Positions 35,552-43,392 of a stretch of 45,045 nt of DNA are shown here, one piece after another (the first letter of the stretch is position 1; the number at the start of each line of letters is the position of its first letter). The notes under the pieces are model-generated. The model did not search any database, was not told the DNA's origin, and worked only from the letters and a program-made list of their open reading frames with translations. Source of the DNA: Erysipelotrichia bacterium (GTDB lineage: Bacteria > Bacillota_I > Bacilli_A > Erysipelotrichales > Erysipelotrichaceae); the NCBI GenBank assembly GCA_018333955.1, contig JAGXSD010000003.1, forward strand, positions 1 through 45,045, read 5' to 3'. The translations under genes and the position numbers were made by a program.

Positions 35552-36342
35552 GTGCAATCCTAAAAATAGAGCGACTCCATAAAGCTTTTGGAGGGTTGAT
35601 GGCGCTGAGTGATATTTCCTTTGATGTGCAAGAAGGAGAATTATGTGGGCTTATTGGACCTAATGGTGCAGGCAAAACGACATTATTTAATATAATTAGT
35701 GGAATCTATTCTCCAACGTCAGGAGCAATACAATTAACATCCGATAAGGTAAAGTTCATTAGTGGCTTAGCTCCATATAAAATCACAAAACTGGGTTTAG
35801 CACGCACATTTCAAAACATTCGTTTGTTTAAGGATATGAGTGTACTTGATAACATCAAAGTAGCGATGCATTCTCAAGTGAAGACTTCATTATTTGATGC
35901 ATTACTTAGAACTCCAAAATTCTTTAAAGAAGAGGCTAGAATTGAGGAGGAAGCTTTACTATTTCTTAAGAGTGTTGGATTAGATCATTTAGCACAATCC
36001 AAGGCTTCATCACTTCCATATGGGAAGCAACGTCAATTAGAGATTGCTCGTGCTTTAGCAACCAATGCGAAGATCCTACTCCTTGATGAACCTGCAGCGG
36101 GCATGAATCCACAAGAAACTGAATCTTTAGCTCAGTTTATCAAAACAATTCATCAAGAACGTGGATTAACATTACTTCTCATTGAACACGACATGTCACT
36201 TATCATGAGCATTACTTCTCGCATCATTGTATTGGATTATGGTAAAGTCATTGCGAATGATACCCCGGAAAATATAAAAAATAATCCTCGTGTCATCGAA
36301 GCATATTTAGGAGAGGAGCGTGAAGAAAATGTTGAAGATTGA
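35548..36342 (+). CDS. livG: Branched-chain amino-acid ABC transporter ATPase LivG
   Basis: 264 residues: Walker A GPNGAGKTTLFN, the RTFQNIRLFKDMSVLDN Q-loop typical of LivG, a degenerate signature LPYGKQRQLEIARAL (YG replacing the first GG, normal for LivG), Walker B ILLLDEPAAGMNP and the switch IEHDM. AAGGAGG precedes the start. Overlaps livF. Confidence 0.94.
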   Translation: MSAILKIERLHKAFGGLMALSDISFDVQEGELCGLIGPNGAGKTTLFNIISGIYSPTSGAIQLTSDKVKFISGLAPYKITKLGLARTFQNIRLFKDMSVLDNIKVAMHSQVKTSLFDALLRTPKFFKEEARIEEEALLFLKSVGLDHLAQSKASSLPYGKQRQLEIARALATNAKILLLDEPAAGMNPQETESLAQFIKTIHQERGLTLLLIEHDMSLIMSITSRIIVLDYGKVIANDTPENIKNNPRVIEAYLGEEREENVED

Positions 36343-37036
36343 AAATCTCCATGTCCATTATGGTGTCATACATGCTTTAAAAGGAGTATCACTTGAAGTT
36401 AATGAAGGTGAGATTGTTACACTCATCGGATCCAATGGAGCTGGAAAGAGTACACTTCTTAAAACAATTTCAAATTTGCTGAATGCAAGTTCGGGCTCTA
36501 TCATGTATTTAGGCCAGAATACTAAAACGATGGCAAGTAAACTTCTTCCTGCTCATGGTTTGGTGCAAGTTCCAGAGGGAAGAAAGATCTTTGCGGGATT
36601 AAGTGTCAAAGAGAACTTACTTATGGGGGCATACTTGAGAAAAGATAAAGTCGGGATAAAAGAAGACTTAGAAAAAATATATGCTCGCTTTCCAATTCTT
36701 AAGAAACGTCTAAATCAAGATGCATCAACTTTATCTGGGGGCGAACAACAGATGCTAGCGATGTCACGAGCTTTAATGGCAAGACCAAAGTTACTACTTC
36801 TCGATGAACCGTCCATGGGGTTAGCTCCACTCCTTGTGAAGGAGATATTTAGACTTATTGAAGAGATACATGCGCAAGGAACGACCATTCTGCTGGTTGA
36901 ACAAAACGCCAATCAAGCATTAAAGATTGCTCATAAAGCATATGTTTTAGAAACAGGAAGTATTGTATTATCAGGTAGTGGACAAGAACTACTATCAAGT
37001 GAGGATGTTAAGCGCATCTATTTAGGAGGTCATTGA
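36329..37036 (+). CDS. livF: Branched-chain amino-acid ABC transporter ATPase LivF
   Basis: 235 residues from ATG 36329, preferred to a GTG at 36320 that sits on the GGAG site. MLKIENLHVHYGVIHALKGV is the family start; Walker A GSNGAGKSTLLK, LVQVPEGRKIFAGLSV, signature LSGGEQQMLAMSRAL, Walker B LLLLDEPSMGLAP. Starts within livG, and its stop overlaps the next ATG. Confidence 0.94.
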   Translation: MLKIENLHVHYGVIHALKGVSLEVNEGEIVTLIGSNGAGKSTLLKTISNLLNASSGSIMYLGQNTKTMASKLLPAHGLVQVPEGRKIFAGLSVKENLLMGAYLRKDKVGIKEDLEKIYARFPILKKRLNQDASTLSGGEQQMLAMSRALMARPKLLLLDEPSMGLAPLLVKEIFRLIEEIHAQGTTILLVEQNANQALKIAHKAYVLETGSIVLSGSGQELLSSEDVKRIYLGGH

Positions 37037-37668
37037 TGTATGTAAGTGCGCATATGAGTCATCAGCTAGTGACAGTTTCTCCCAAAGAAACTATTTCTCT
37101 AGCGCTTGAGCTCATGAAGATTCATAAGATTCATCGTCTTCCCGTGGTGATTGATGGCATTTTAGTTGGATTAATTACTGAAGGAATGATTTCAAAGTAC
37201 ATGCCCTCAAGTGCTACTACTCTCGATATTTTCGAACTGAATTATTTATTGTCCAAAACAAAGGTGGATGACATTATGGTGACACGCGTCATCACAGCAT
37301 CACCAGACATGCTCTTAGAAAAAGCGGCGGATATCATGGCTAAAAAAGATATCGGTTGTTTACCAGTGGTGGATGAGCGTAAGCGAGTGTTAGGAATTTT
37401 GACCACGAATGATGTGCTCACTTCATTTGCGCATGTTATGGGACTTCATGATGAAGGAACCCGTGTTGTGCTTGAATTCGCCCTTGATCACATTGGTTTA
37501 ATGGCGGAAGTAAGCTCACTATTTTTTAAGCATGGCTTCAATATAACCCATATTATGGCTTTTCATGATGAATCAGTGCAAATGGTGATTAAGACTTCAT
37601 CACTTGATAAAGATAAGATTAAAGCGATGTGTGAAGGGGCCAAGTTTAAGGTCGCTTCTATTCAATAG
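37036..37668 (+). CDS. CBS-pair plus ACT domain protein (AcuB-like)
   Basis: 210 residues from ATG 37036, 5 nt after AGGAGGT and overlapping the livF stop. Two CBS repeats (about residues 5-60 and 78-133: THKIHRLPVV-like IHKIHRLPVVIDG and IGCLPVVDERKRVLGILTTNDVL) precede an ACT-type domain (FALDHIGLMAEVSSLFFKHGFNITHI). CBS pairs bind adenine nucleotides and ACT domains bind amino acids, so a soluble sensor of amino-acid or energy status for the transporter is a reasonable inference. The layout matches B. subtilis AcuB, whose role is itself unclear. Confidence 0.83.
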   Translation: MYVSAHMSHQLVTVSPKETISLALELMKIHKIHRLPVVIDGILVGLITEGMISKYMPSSATTLDIFELNYLLSKTKVDDIMVTRVITASPDMLLEKAADIMAKKDIGCLPVVDERKRVLGILTTNDVLTSFAHVMGLHDEGTRVVLEFALDHIGLMAEVSSLFFKHGFNITHIMAFHDESVQMVIKTSSLDKDKIKAMCEGAKFKVASIQ

Positions 37669-37674
37669 TATATA

Positions 37675-37702
37675 AGGTTACATCACGGTGTAACCTTTTT
37701 TT
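37675..37702 (+). terminator. Terminator of the liv operon
   Basis: AGGTTACA (37675-37682), TCACGG loop, TGTAACCT (37689-37696), T-run. Confidence 0.92.
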
Positions 37703-37770
37703 AACACTCAGTGTATAGGCAGTCATGGTATAATAGATTCACTGTAATGCCGATTTAGTGGGAGATGCTT

Positions 37771-38529
37771 ATGTATAAAACTTTAGTGAGTGATTATGAT
37801 GGAACATTGTATTTAGATAGCGTTGTTTATGAACGCGATATTTTAGCCATCGAACATTTTAAAGAACAAGGCCATCACTTTGGTATCGCAACTGGAAGAT
37901 CTCTTGGATCTATCTTAGAAGAGATTGCGAAATATAAGATTCCCTTTGATTTTGTGATCGCGAATAATGGTGCAATCTCCATTGATTCTAAAGGAAAGAT
38001 TCTTCATAAAACGATTGTTGACTTAAATGTTGTCCATGAAGTGTTATCATCACTTCAAGGGGACCACATTCAATTCTTTGGATTAAGTGATGGGATTAGT
38101 GTCGGGCTTCATGACAAACTTAACAAAAACGTTGATGTGCATGTGAATCAAATAAGTCTTGATGAGATTTTACTTACCCAGGAAATAGTTGGGATGTATA
38201 TAAAGTTTATTGATGATGTTTCAGCAACTAAACATGCGCAAGAGATTAATGAGAAGTATAAAGATAAACTTAAAGCCTATGCGTTTTATGAGTATAATGA
38301 TATTCTTTCTCCAGAAACTTCTAAGGCAAGTGGCATACTCTCGGTGGTGAAGGCATTAAAGCTTCATGAGATCATTCATACCGTCGGAGATTCATTCAAC
38401 GATATTCCTATGACACGAATGTTTAAAGGGTATGGTATTTCAACAGGGGAAGAGAAACATTTAAAAGAGGCTCATAAGGTGTGTAATAACGTAAGTGAAG
38501 TCATTGCAGATTTATTGAAAAGTGATTGA
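37771..38529 (+). CDS. Cof-type HAD phosphatase
   Basis: 252 residues from ATG 37771, 6 nt after GGGAG (an in-frame ATG at 37765 is too close to the site). HAD motif I VSDYDGTLYL, motif II in GIATGRS, a C2B cap in the middle and motif III-IV VGDSFNDIPM. Cof-type enzymes dephosphorylate sugar phosphates, flavin or pyridoxal precursors; no specific substrate is supported. A TATAAT preceded by ATGG lies about 40 nt upstream. The -35 of tRNA-Leu overlaps its stop. Confidence 0.87.
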   Translation: MYKTLVSDYDGTLYLDSVVYERDILAIEHFKEQGHHFGIATGRSLGSILEEIAKYKIPFDFVIANNGAISIDSKGKILHKTIVDLNVVHEVLSSLQGDHIQFFGLSDGISVGLHDKLNKNVDVHVNQISLDEILLTQEIVGMYIKFIDDVSATKHAQEINEKYKDKLKAYAFYEYNDILSPETSKASGILSVVKALKLHEIIHTVGDSFNDIPMTRMFKGYGISTGEEKHLKEAHKVCNNVSEVIADLLKSD

Positions 38530-38553
38530 AATCGATTTTGATTGTGCTATAAT
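38526..38553 (+). promoter_or_regulatory. tRNA-Leu promoter
   Basis: TTGAAA at 38526-38531 (overlapping the HAD gene stop), 16-nt spacer, TATAAT at 38548-38553. Confidence 0.8.
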
Positions 38554-38565
38554 AATAGGGCACAC

Positions 38566-38650
38566 GCGGATGTGGCGAAATTGGCAGACGCACTAGACTT
38601 AGGATCTAGCGCCTTACGGCATGGGGGTTCGAGTCCCTTCATCCGCACCA
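38566..38650 (+). tRNA. tRNA-Leu (anticodon TAG), integration site of the mobile element
   Basis: 85 nt with the long variable arm of class II tRNAs (GCGCCTTACGGC region). Acceptor GCGGATG/CATCCGC, anticodon stem CTAGA/TCTAG with loop CTTAGGA, CCA encoded. An integrase gene starts 222 nt downstream, so the tRNA 3' end is the likely attachment site; the gene itself is intact. Confidence 0.95.
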
Positions 38651-38661
38651 TGATTTAAATC

Positions 38662-38685
38662 AGTGTCTATAAAGGCACTTTTTTT
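38662..38685 (+). terminator. Terminator after tRNA-Leu
   Basis: AGTGTC (38662-38667), TATAAA loop, GGCACT (38674-38679) with one G-U pair, then T-run. Confidence 0.75.
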
Positions 38686-38700
38686 ATGCTTGTAGAGTTC

Positions 38701-38768
38701 AACCGGGTAAAACCGGGTAAATGTATAGAAATCTTTTGAAATCTATGCAAGGGATTTAAAATCTTTTG
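38701..38768 (+). repeat. Paired direct repeats in the att region (candidate integrase arm sites)
   Basis: AACCGGGTAA occurs twice head-to-tail (38701-38710 and 38711-38720), and AAATCTTTTG occurs twice 30 bp apart (38729-38738 and 38759-38768), about three helical turns. Lying between the tRNA 3' end and the integrase gene, they suit arm-type binding sites for the integrase N-terminal domain. The rest of 38769-38871 shows no other feature. Confidence 0.55.
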
Positions 38769-38871
38769 GAACGCTCTACCTTATTTATAGGTTTCTCATA
38801 TATCTATTCTCGCTTTAAGATTAAGGTAGGAATAAGTAGGTTGATGGGAAATGCAAGAAAGGAATGAAAAT

Positions 38872-40011
38872 ATGCCAGCAACAAAAGATGAAAGCAAAAA
38901 TGGAACGTGGAGATATCAGAAATTAATTACTCATCCTATTACCGGAGAAAGAGTCTTTTTGAGAAAACGAGGCTTTAAATCAAAACGAGAAGCAGAGTTG
39001 GCGGAAGCCATGGTCGTGTCTGAGATTGTAGGACTTAATGATGCGGGTGCGCTGCCATTTAAATTTGTACTCGATGATTTTCTTAGTTATAAAAGTAAGA
39101 GAGTTAATGCCCGCTCATTTGAAAAAATCTCACGATTGATTAATGGGTATATACGAGAGCATGTCGAAAAATATGATATGAGATTGTATTCTGCATCTGA
39201 TGCACGACGATTCTACGATCATTTGATTGACGAACAACGCAGTAATAACTTCAAAAATCAAATAATTGAATTATTAAAATCAGTTTTTAGATTTGCGGAA
39301 ACAATGCATGGACTTAAAAGTAATCCAGTAAGAAACATGGAAAAGTTCAAAACTTATAAAGCTAAAAAGAATTTCCAAGTTTATTCCATTGAAGAATTTT
39401 TTAAATTTATTAATACTTTCAGTGAAGAAAATGATTACGAGTTCTCGATGAAGTTGTTTTTTTCAGTCTTGTTTTGGTCTGGATTGAGAAGAGGGGAATG
39501 TAAAGGCCTTAAATGGAATGATATTAACTACTCAACCTTTGAAATTAGAGTTGATGAGCAGTTTATTGATAAAGATCCAAATCTAGGTCGAATTTGCACG
39601 AGAGTCAAAACAGAAAATGCGCTCCGTAGTGTGCTTGTGGATCGACGTTTAATGAGTATGTTTAAACACTTACATAATTATCGAAAGCAACATCCAGAAT
39701 ACAATGATAATGAATTCATATTTCTAAGACAAGATCGAACAATCCCGTTCGCTGATAATACAATTGATAAGAGAAATGCTGCGCATGCTAAAAAAGCAGG
39801 ATTAAGAAAGATTAGAATCCATGATTTTAGACATTCATTTGCCACAATGAATTATGCTCTAGGTGCAGACGCTAAAACAATTAGTTCTCAACTTGGCCAT
39901 AGTAGTTTGACAATTACACTGGATATTTATATCAATATGTTTGCGGACAAAAATCATGCGAGAGTCAGTCTAATTGAGGATGCGAAAAACAAGTATTTAG
40001 ATAATAAGTGA
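38872..40011 (+). CDS. int: Tyrosine recombinase / integrase
   Basis: 379 residues from ATG 38872 (MPATKDESKNGTWRYQ, an opening common in ICE integrases; AAAGGA 9 nt upstream; ATG 38851 is the alternative). Domains: an arm-binding N-terminal domain (about 1-45), SAM-like core-binding domain (about 65-160) and catalytic domain. Catalytic residues fit the family: Arg206 in GLRRGE, Lys246, His317 and Arg320 in HDFRHSF, His343 in LGHSS, Tyr353 in LDIYINMF. It should insert and excise the element at tRNA-Leu. No excisionase is recognized. Confidence 0.93.
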   Translation: MPATKDESKNGTWRYQKLITHPITGERVFLRKRGFKSKREAELAEAMVVSEIVGLNDAGALPFKFVLDDFLSYKSKRVNARSFEKISRLINGYIREHVEKYDMRLYSASDARRFYDHLIDEQRSNNFKNQIIELLKSVFRFAETMHGLKSNPVRNMEKFKTYKAKKNFQVYSIEEFFKFINTFSEENDYEFSMKLFFSVLFWSGLRRGECKGLKWNDINYSTFEIRVDEQFIDKDPNLGRICTRVKTENALRSVLVDRRLMSMFKHLHNYRKQHPEYNDNEFIFLRQDRTIPFADNTIDKRNAAHAKKAGLRKIRIHDFRHSFATMNYALGADAKTISSQLGHSSLTITLDIYINMFADKNHARVSLIEDAKNKYLDNK

Positions 40012-40016
40012 CTTTC

Positions 40017-40754
40017 TCATTTTTTGGCTATACGTCGTTTTGCTGAGATAGTATACCTCTCTTTAGTCAATAATATTGAAAAATCAATTGAATCCTCAGT
40101 ATGACTTGATATCTTCTGGCGAACTTCAACAACTCGACCAATGAAGTGAATAGACTTTGGATTCTCCTCTTCAATGTCCATTAAATTTTTGCTAGCTAGA
40201 TTATAGAAAAGAGGAATATTTTTTTGAAGTATCACTGAAAAAAGGTTTGTTTTTCCATCCACATTGATTACAACAATATCATTTTCTGTGAAACTATTTG
40301 TAACCTTTATAATCAAGTTTCTATCCTTTAAAAAAAGTGGAGAAAATTGATCGTCGACTAGTTTGATACCAAAGAAATCTGAATTATCATTCATCCAAAA
40401 ACGTGGTATATCTTCAAAATCAACGTGTTTATTTGTATCAAGTGGCAACGCTACATCCAATTTATAGACAAAAATTCTCTTGAATTTACTTGACTCAAAA
40501 AGATAGTTTAGCTTTTCTTGAAAAGTATCGAATTTAAAATCTTGAATATTTTGAGCATCATTAAGGTTAAAGTTTAATAGTTGATTCAGATCCACACCAT
40601 AGTACACCGCAAGTTGTTTAATTGTGGCAATGTTAGGCTCTCTTGTGCCACGTTCGTAGTTACTTAATGTTTGTTTTGATATACCTAGATAGTCAGCGAC
40701 TTCTTGCAATGATTTATCTTTTGAAATTCTTAACTTTTGCAAATTTGTCTTCAT
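40017..40754 (-). CDS. CI-like XRE repressor with degenerate S24 domain
   Basis: 245 residues from the ATG at 40754 (AGAGGT upstream). N-terminal HTH (SLQEVADYLGISKQTLSNYERGTREP, about residues 15-40). The C-terminal part aligns by eye with the LexA/CI S24 fold (FFGIKLVDDQFSPLF, ENDIVVINVDG, IGRVVEVRQKI). The catalytic Ser position (GDSM in the family) is Gln136 in DDQF, and the Lys position is Ile175, so self-cleavage is not expected. Probably the element's master repressor; it faces away from the operon at 40830. Convergent with int, 5 nt apart. Confidence 0.82.
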   Translation of the reverse strand: MKTNLQKLRISKDKSLQEVADYLGISKQTLSNYERGTREPNIATIKQLAVYYGVDLNQLLNFNLNDAQNIQDFKFDTFQEKLNYLFESSKFKRIFVYKLDVALPLDTNKHVDFEDIPRFWMNDNSDFFGIKLVDDQFSPLFLKDRNLIIKVTNSFTENDIVVINVDGKTNLFSVILQKNIPLFYNLASKNLMDIEEENPKSIHFIGRVVEVRQKISSHTEDSIDFSILLTKERYTISAKRRIAKK

Positions 40755-40772
40755 TATGTACCTCTTTTTATA

Positions 40773-40801
40773 ATTATAAATTATAAACAAATATTTGACA
40801 A
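40773..40801 (-). promoter_or_regulatory. Repressor promoter
   Basis: Minus strand: TTGTCA (40801-40796), 17-nt spacer, TATAAT (40778-40773). The -35 shares five of six positions with the -35 of the rightward promoter. Repeats TTATAAACAAA (about 40781) and TTATAACAAAG (about 40804) flank it and may be operators. Confidence 0.8.
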
Positions 40802-40823
40802 CTTTATAACAAAGACATATAAT
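40795..40823 (+). promoter_or_regulatory. Consensus promoter of the rightward early operon
   Basis: TTGACA at 40795-40800, 17-nt spacer, TATAAT at 40818-40823: a perfect consensus. The expected transcription start, about 7 nt downstream, coincides with the GTG at 40830. Confidence 0.88.
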
Positions 40824-40829
40824 GTATAT

Positions 40830-41378
40830 GTGAAAACCAAAAAAAACAAAATACAAAATGTTGACAAAAAGACATCATATACGGTCTTCTATGCTGCTAG
40901 GATAATTGAAGGTTTTGATAGGGACACTGTGAGTTCAGATACTGGTATGTCAATAAAAAGAATTTCTGATTTAGAAAAAGATGTTGGCAATCCACCAGGA
41001 ATTGATGAAATTATTAACTTAGAAGATTACTATAAAAATAATGTGATAATGGAATATTTCATTGAATTAATTACCAAGGGAGGTCGTTACATACGGATGC
41101 CAAGACAAGCGAAGGAAACATCGAATTTAGAAAAGTACATTGCATTAGAACAGCCAACAATGGGAAATCACCATATTATGACAGTGCTTCAAATTTCTAT
41201 GGGTAGCGCAATTGTTCTTAGACAGAATCTTGAAGAAAAAGCGCAACAAGATGGTCTTGTGCTTTTGCCAAACGCAGTGATTCAAACTGTTATATTTGAA
41301 AAATACGTCGGTATTTCAAAATCTTTTTTTGAGGAATTCCCTGAAGTTATTGAATACAAGAAAATGAGAGGCAAGTAA
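40830..41378 (+). CDS. HTH-like protein of the mobile element, probably leaderless
   Basis: About 182 residues if started at GTG 40830; an ATG farther upstream (40737) would lie before the promoter and overlap the repressor gene, so it is rejected. The region ARIIEGFDRDTVSSDTGMSIKRISDLEKDVGNPP (about residues 22-55) looks like a divergent XRE helix-turn-helix. The C-terminal half (HHIMTVLQISMGSAIVLRQNLEEKAQ) is not recognized. By position it could be Cro-like or an activator of element genes. No Shine-Dalgarno sequence is possible in the predicted message. The following gene starts 1 nt after its stop. Confidence 0.6.
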   Translation: MKTKKNKIQNVDKKTSYTVFYAARIIEGFDRDTVSSDTGMSIKRISDLEKDVGNPPGIDEIINLEDYYKNNVIMEYFIELITKGGRYIRMPRQAKETSNLEKYIALEQPTMGNHHIMTVLQISMGSAIVLRQNLEEKAQQDGLVLLPNAVIQTVIFEKYVGISKSFFEEFPEVIEYKKMRGK

Positions 41379-41379
41379 T

Positions 41380-41859
41380 ATGAACAATTATACTTTAATA
41401 CCTGAAGAGTTCTTTCTTAATGTAGATGTATATGGGATTTTGATGTGCGATTCAAGAGTGTTATATGTTCTTAGAAATCGATGGAGTAATGAAAATACTC
41501 AAGATAATGTATTAACTTTTATATTAGCGCATCTTCATCCTGAAATTTTTTATGATATTCCTCATATGACTTATGATGAAATGTTTGAAAATGTAATGCG
41601 TAGTAGAGAAATAAGTTCTCAGTTTAAGAAAGTCTTTGAGTCAATACTTGAATTTAATCATATTGATTTAAATGAAATTGCATTGGTGGAAAATGTTGAA
41701 GAAAAGACTTATCTCAATTTAGCTTTGAAATTAACATGTCCACAATTATTCTTTGATTACGATCTTCAACATTATGTGGGTGAACTTTTGAGAATCGAAA
41801 ATGAGCATTACATCTTATATCAACTAGGTTACGAGAAATATCATCAACATGAAAGATGA
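41380..41859 (+). CDS. Uncharacterized protein of the early operon
   Basis: 159 residues, acidic, not recognized. No signal or membrane segment. It contains helix-rich stretches such as DEMFENVMRSREISSQFKKVFESI and a C-terminal LLRIENEHYILYQLGYEKY. It follows the HTH-like gene by 1 nt, so the two are co-translated. Base composition is AT-richer than the core genes, like the rest of the element. Confidence 0.6.
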   Translation: MNNYTLIPEEFFLNVDVYGILMCDSRVLYVLRNRWSNENTQDNVLTFILAHLHPEIFYDIPHMTYDEMFENVMRSREISSQFKKVFESILEFNHIDLNEIALVENVEEKTYLNLALKLTCPQLFFDYDLQHYVGELLRIENEHYILYQLGYEKYHQHER

Positions 41860-42049
41860 ATAGACGATTTAAATCAGTCTAAAATTTATGCAAAAGTACC
41901 TAATTGATATGTTAATGATGGATTAATCCTGATGGTCCAGATCTAAAACACCAGTTTTCGGAAAAATTAGAAACGATGGTGAGGTAGTTTGAGTGCTCAT
42001 CGTCGTATTGAAAATGAGATTATCAAAAATTGAAAGGAACACCCTTGTA

Positions 42050-42991
42050 ATGACGAACAAAGCCGTTAAGATGAGCGAGATTTTGTTAAACAAACTTTCG
42101 CTCTACAAAAAAGATGAAAAGATTGTTGTGGATATTAATAGCATTTCGCATCATGGGATTAACTCGAAGATATACGATTACGGGTTGGATAAGAAAAGAA
42201 TGCTTGAACTTGCAGAATCGATTGAACGAGATGGTTTACAACAACAACTCGTGATTAAGAAAGACCCCGAAAAATCTGGTCACTATATTTGTTTGATAGG
42301 TCATAGGCGATTGGATGCTTTGAAATATTTAGTCCATGAAAAAGGATTTTTGGGATATGCAAGGATTGAATGTATAGTCAAAGAGTTTAAAGATGAGGAT
42401 CAGGAAATTATGTACATGATTGCTTCAAATGCAACGCAGAGACAGTTAACTGATGCAGAACGCCTTCGCCAATTCAAGTACTACAAATCTAATATTGATG
42501 ATATTAGAGAATCTCTAGGAGAAGAGGTGGTTGGAGTTAGAACGATTGAGATAATACAACAGCAGACAGGGATGGGATTAGCGATAATTCGCAAACTGAA
42601 TATTGCGGATAAGATTCTATCGGGAAAGCTTGAGACAATGTTTTTAGAGCAATTGATTGACTTAAAAGATGTTGATGTAATTAATAGTCTAAGTAAAAAT
42701 CAACTCCATGAGTTTAGGACGTTCATTGAAGAGAGAAAAGACATTAGCGTTAAGGATGTCAAAGACAAATTAAAGCAATTAAAAAGAGTTGTTGAGAATA
42801 AATCTAAAAGACACAAGAAAACAACCTTTGATAAGAAGCGCGAAGGAGAAGCTTTAGTCAAATTGGTAAATCGCTCAGTATATGCGTACTTAAGGGGAAT
42901 GGGTGTAGATAACTCTCAATACAAAGACGAAGTAAATAAGATAATTACTTCATTGATTGAGTTTACTAATCAAATACAGAACACGAAGTAA
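42050..42991 (+). CDS. ParB-like nuclease-domain protein
   Basis: About 313 residues from ATG 42050; other in-frame starts exist and the ribosome site (AAAGGA, 11 nt away) is not ideal. The ParB N-terminal fold shows as LAESIERDGLQQQLVIKK and LIGHRRLDALKYL (the G-x-R-R box that binds CTP in ParB), then the ASNATQRQLTDAERLRQFKYY block. A second HTH (TIEIIQQQTGMGLAIIRKLNIAD) follows, then a basic coiled-coil-like tail. No ParA is adjacent. Could serve in partition or regulation of the element; 41860-42049 upstream shows nothing certain. Confidence 0.75.
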   Translation: MTNKAVKMSEILLNKLSLYKKDEKIVVDINSISHHGINSKIYDYGLDKKRMLELAESIERDGLQQQLVIKKDPEKSGHYICLIGHRRLDALKYLVHEKGFLGYARIECIVKEFKDEDQEIMYMIASNATQRQLTDAERLRQFKYYKSNIDDIRESLGEEVVGVRTIEIIQQQTGMGLAIIRKLNIADKILSGKLETMFLEQLIDLKDVDVINSLSKNQLHEFRTFIEERKDISVKDVKDKLKQLKRVVENKSKRHKKTTFDKKREGEALVKLVNRSVYAYLRGMGVDNSQYKDEVNKIITSLIEFTNQIQNTK

Positions 42992-43167
42992 TCTTAAGTG
43001 GAATATGTTGTATCATTTGGAACAATAGTTTTACTGAGCTGTATGACAAGGGAGGTCCTGAACACATATTTACAGGTGTCGATAAATAAAAGCGAAAGTG
43101 TTTTTTCATTAAACTCGTGAAAATGAGGTGCCATTTTTTGTAGTTAACCGCACAAAACATAGTAAGT
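42992..43167. other. Spacer without supported gene
   Basis: AT-rich. A short open frame ending at 43089 (...ELYDKGGPEHIFTGVDK) has no start codon and may be a gene remnant. An AAGGGAGG occurs at 43048-43055 without a matching start. Confidence 0.4.
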
Positions 43168-43392
43168 TTGATCTTGATTTTTCTAGAAATTGGATTTGAT
43201 TACAATAATATCGTACTTCTAAAAGAAGATGAAAAGGGAGATATTAGTGTTGAATATGGGGCTCTTGAATATGAAGGTAAAGGGATTAACGGAACTACAG
43301 TAAATATTCTAAATGATGTAGCAAATATATTAGATGGAGGAGTTGAAACTATAAGGAGAAGATGGAAACGTTATGACAAAAAGAACAATTAG
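43168..43392 (+). CDS. Small hypothetical protein, start uncertain
   Basis: At most about 74 residues from a TTG with no ribosome site; the frame is open from about 43044. The conserved-looking part is VLLKEDEKGDISVEYGALEYEG followed by DVANILDGGVETIRRRWKRY. Not recognized. It may be the 3' remnant of a longer gene. Overlaps the next gene by 20 nt, which has a GGAGA site inside it. Confidence 0.35.
   Translation: MILIFLEIGFDYNNIVLLKEDEKGDISVEYGALEYEGKGINGTTVNILNDVANILDGGVETIRRRWKRYDKKNN

Noticed and set aside
40737-40829. Upstream ATG at 40737 as start of the HTH-like gene
   Set aside because: It would lie before the consensus promoter and overlap the start of the divergent repressor gene.
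41885-41997. Short frame encoding NPDGPDLKHQFSEKLETMVR
   Set aside because: About 21 codons with no start; could be a gene remnant but not supportable as a gene.
43018-43089. Short frame ending ...ELYDKGGPEHIFTGVDK
   Set aside because: No start codon or ribosome site and no family recognized; at most a remnant.
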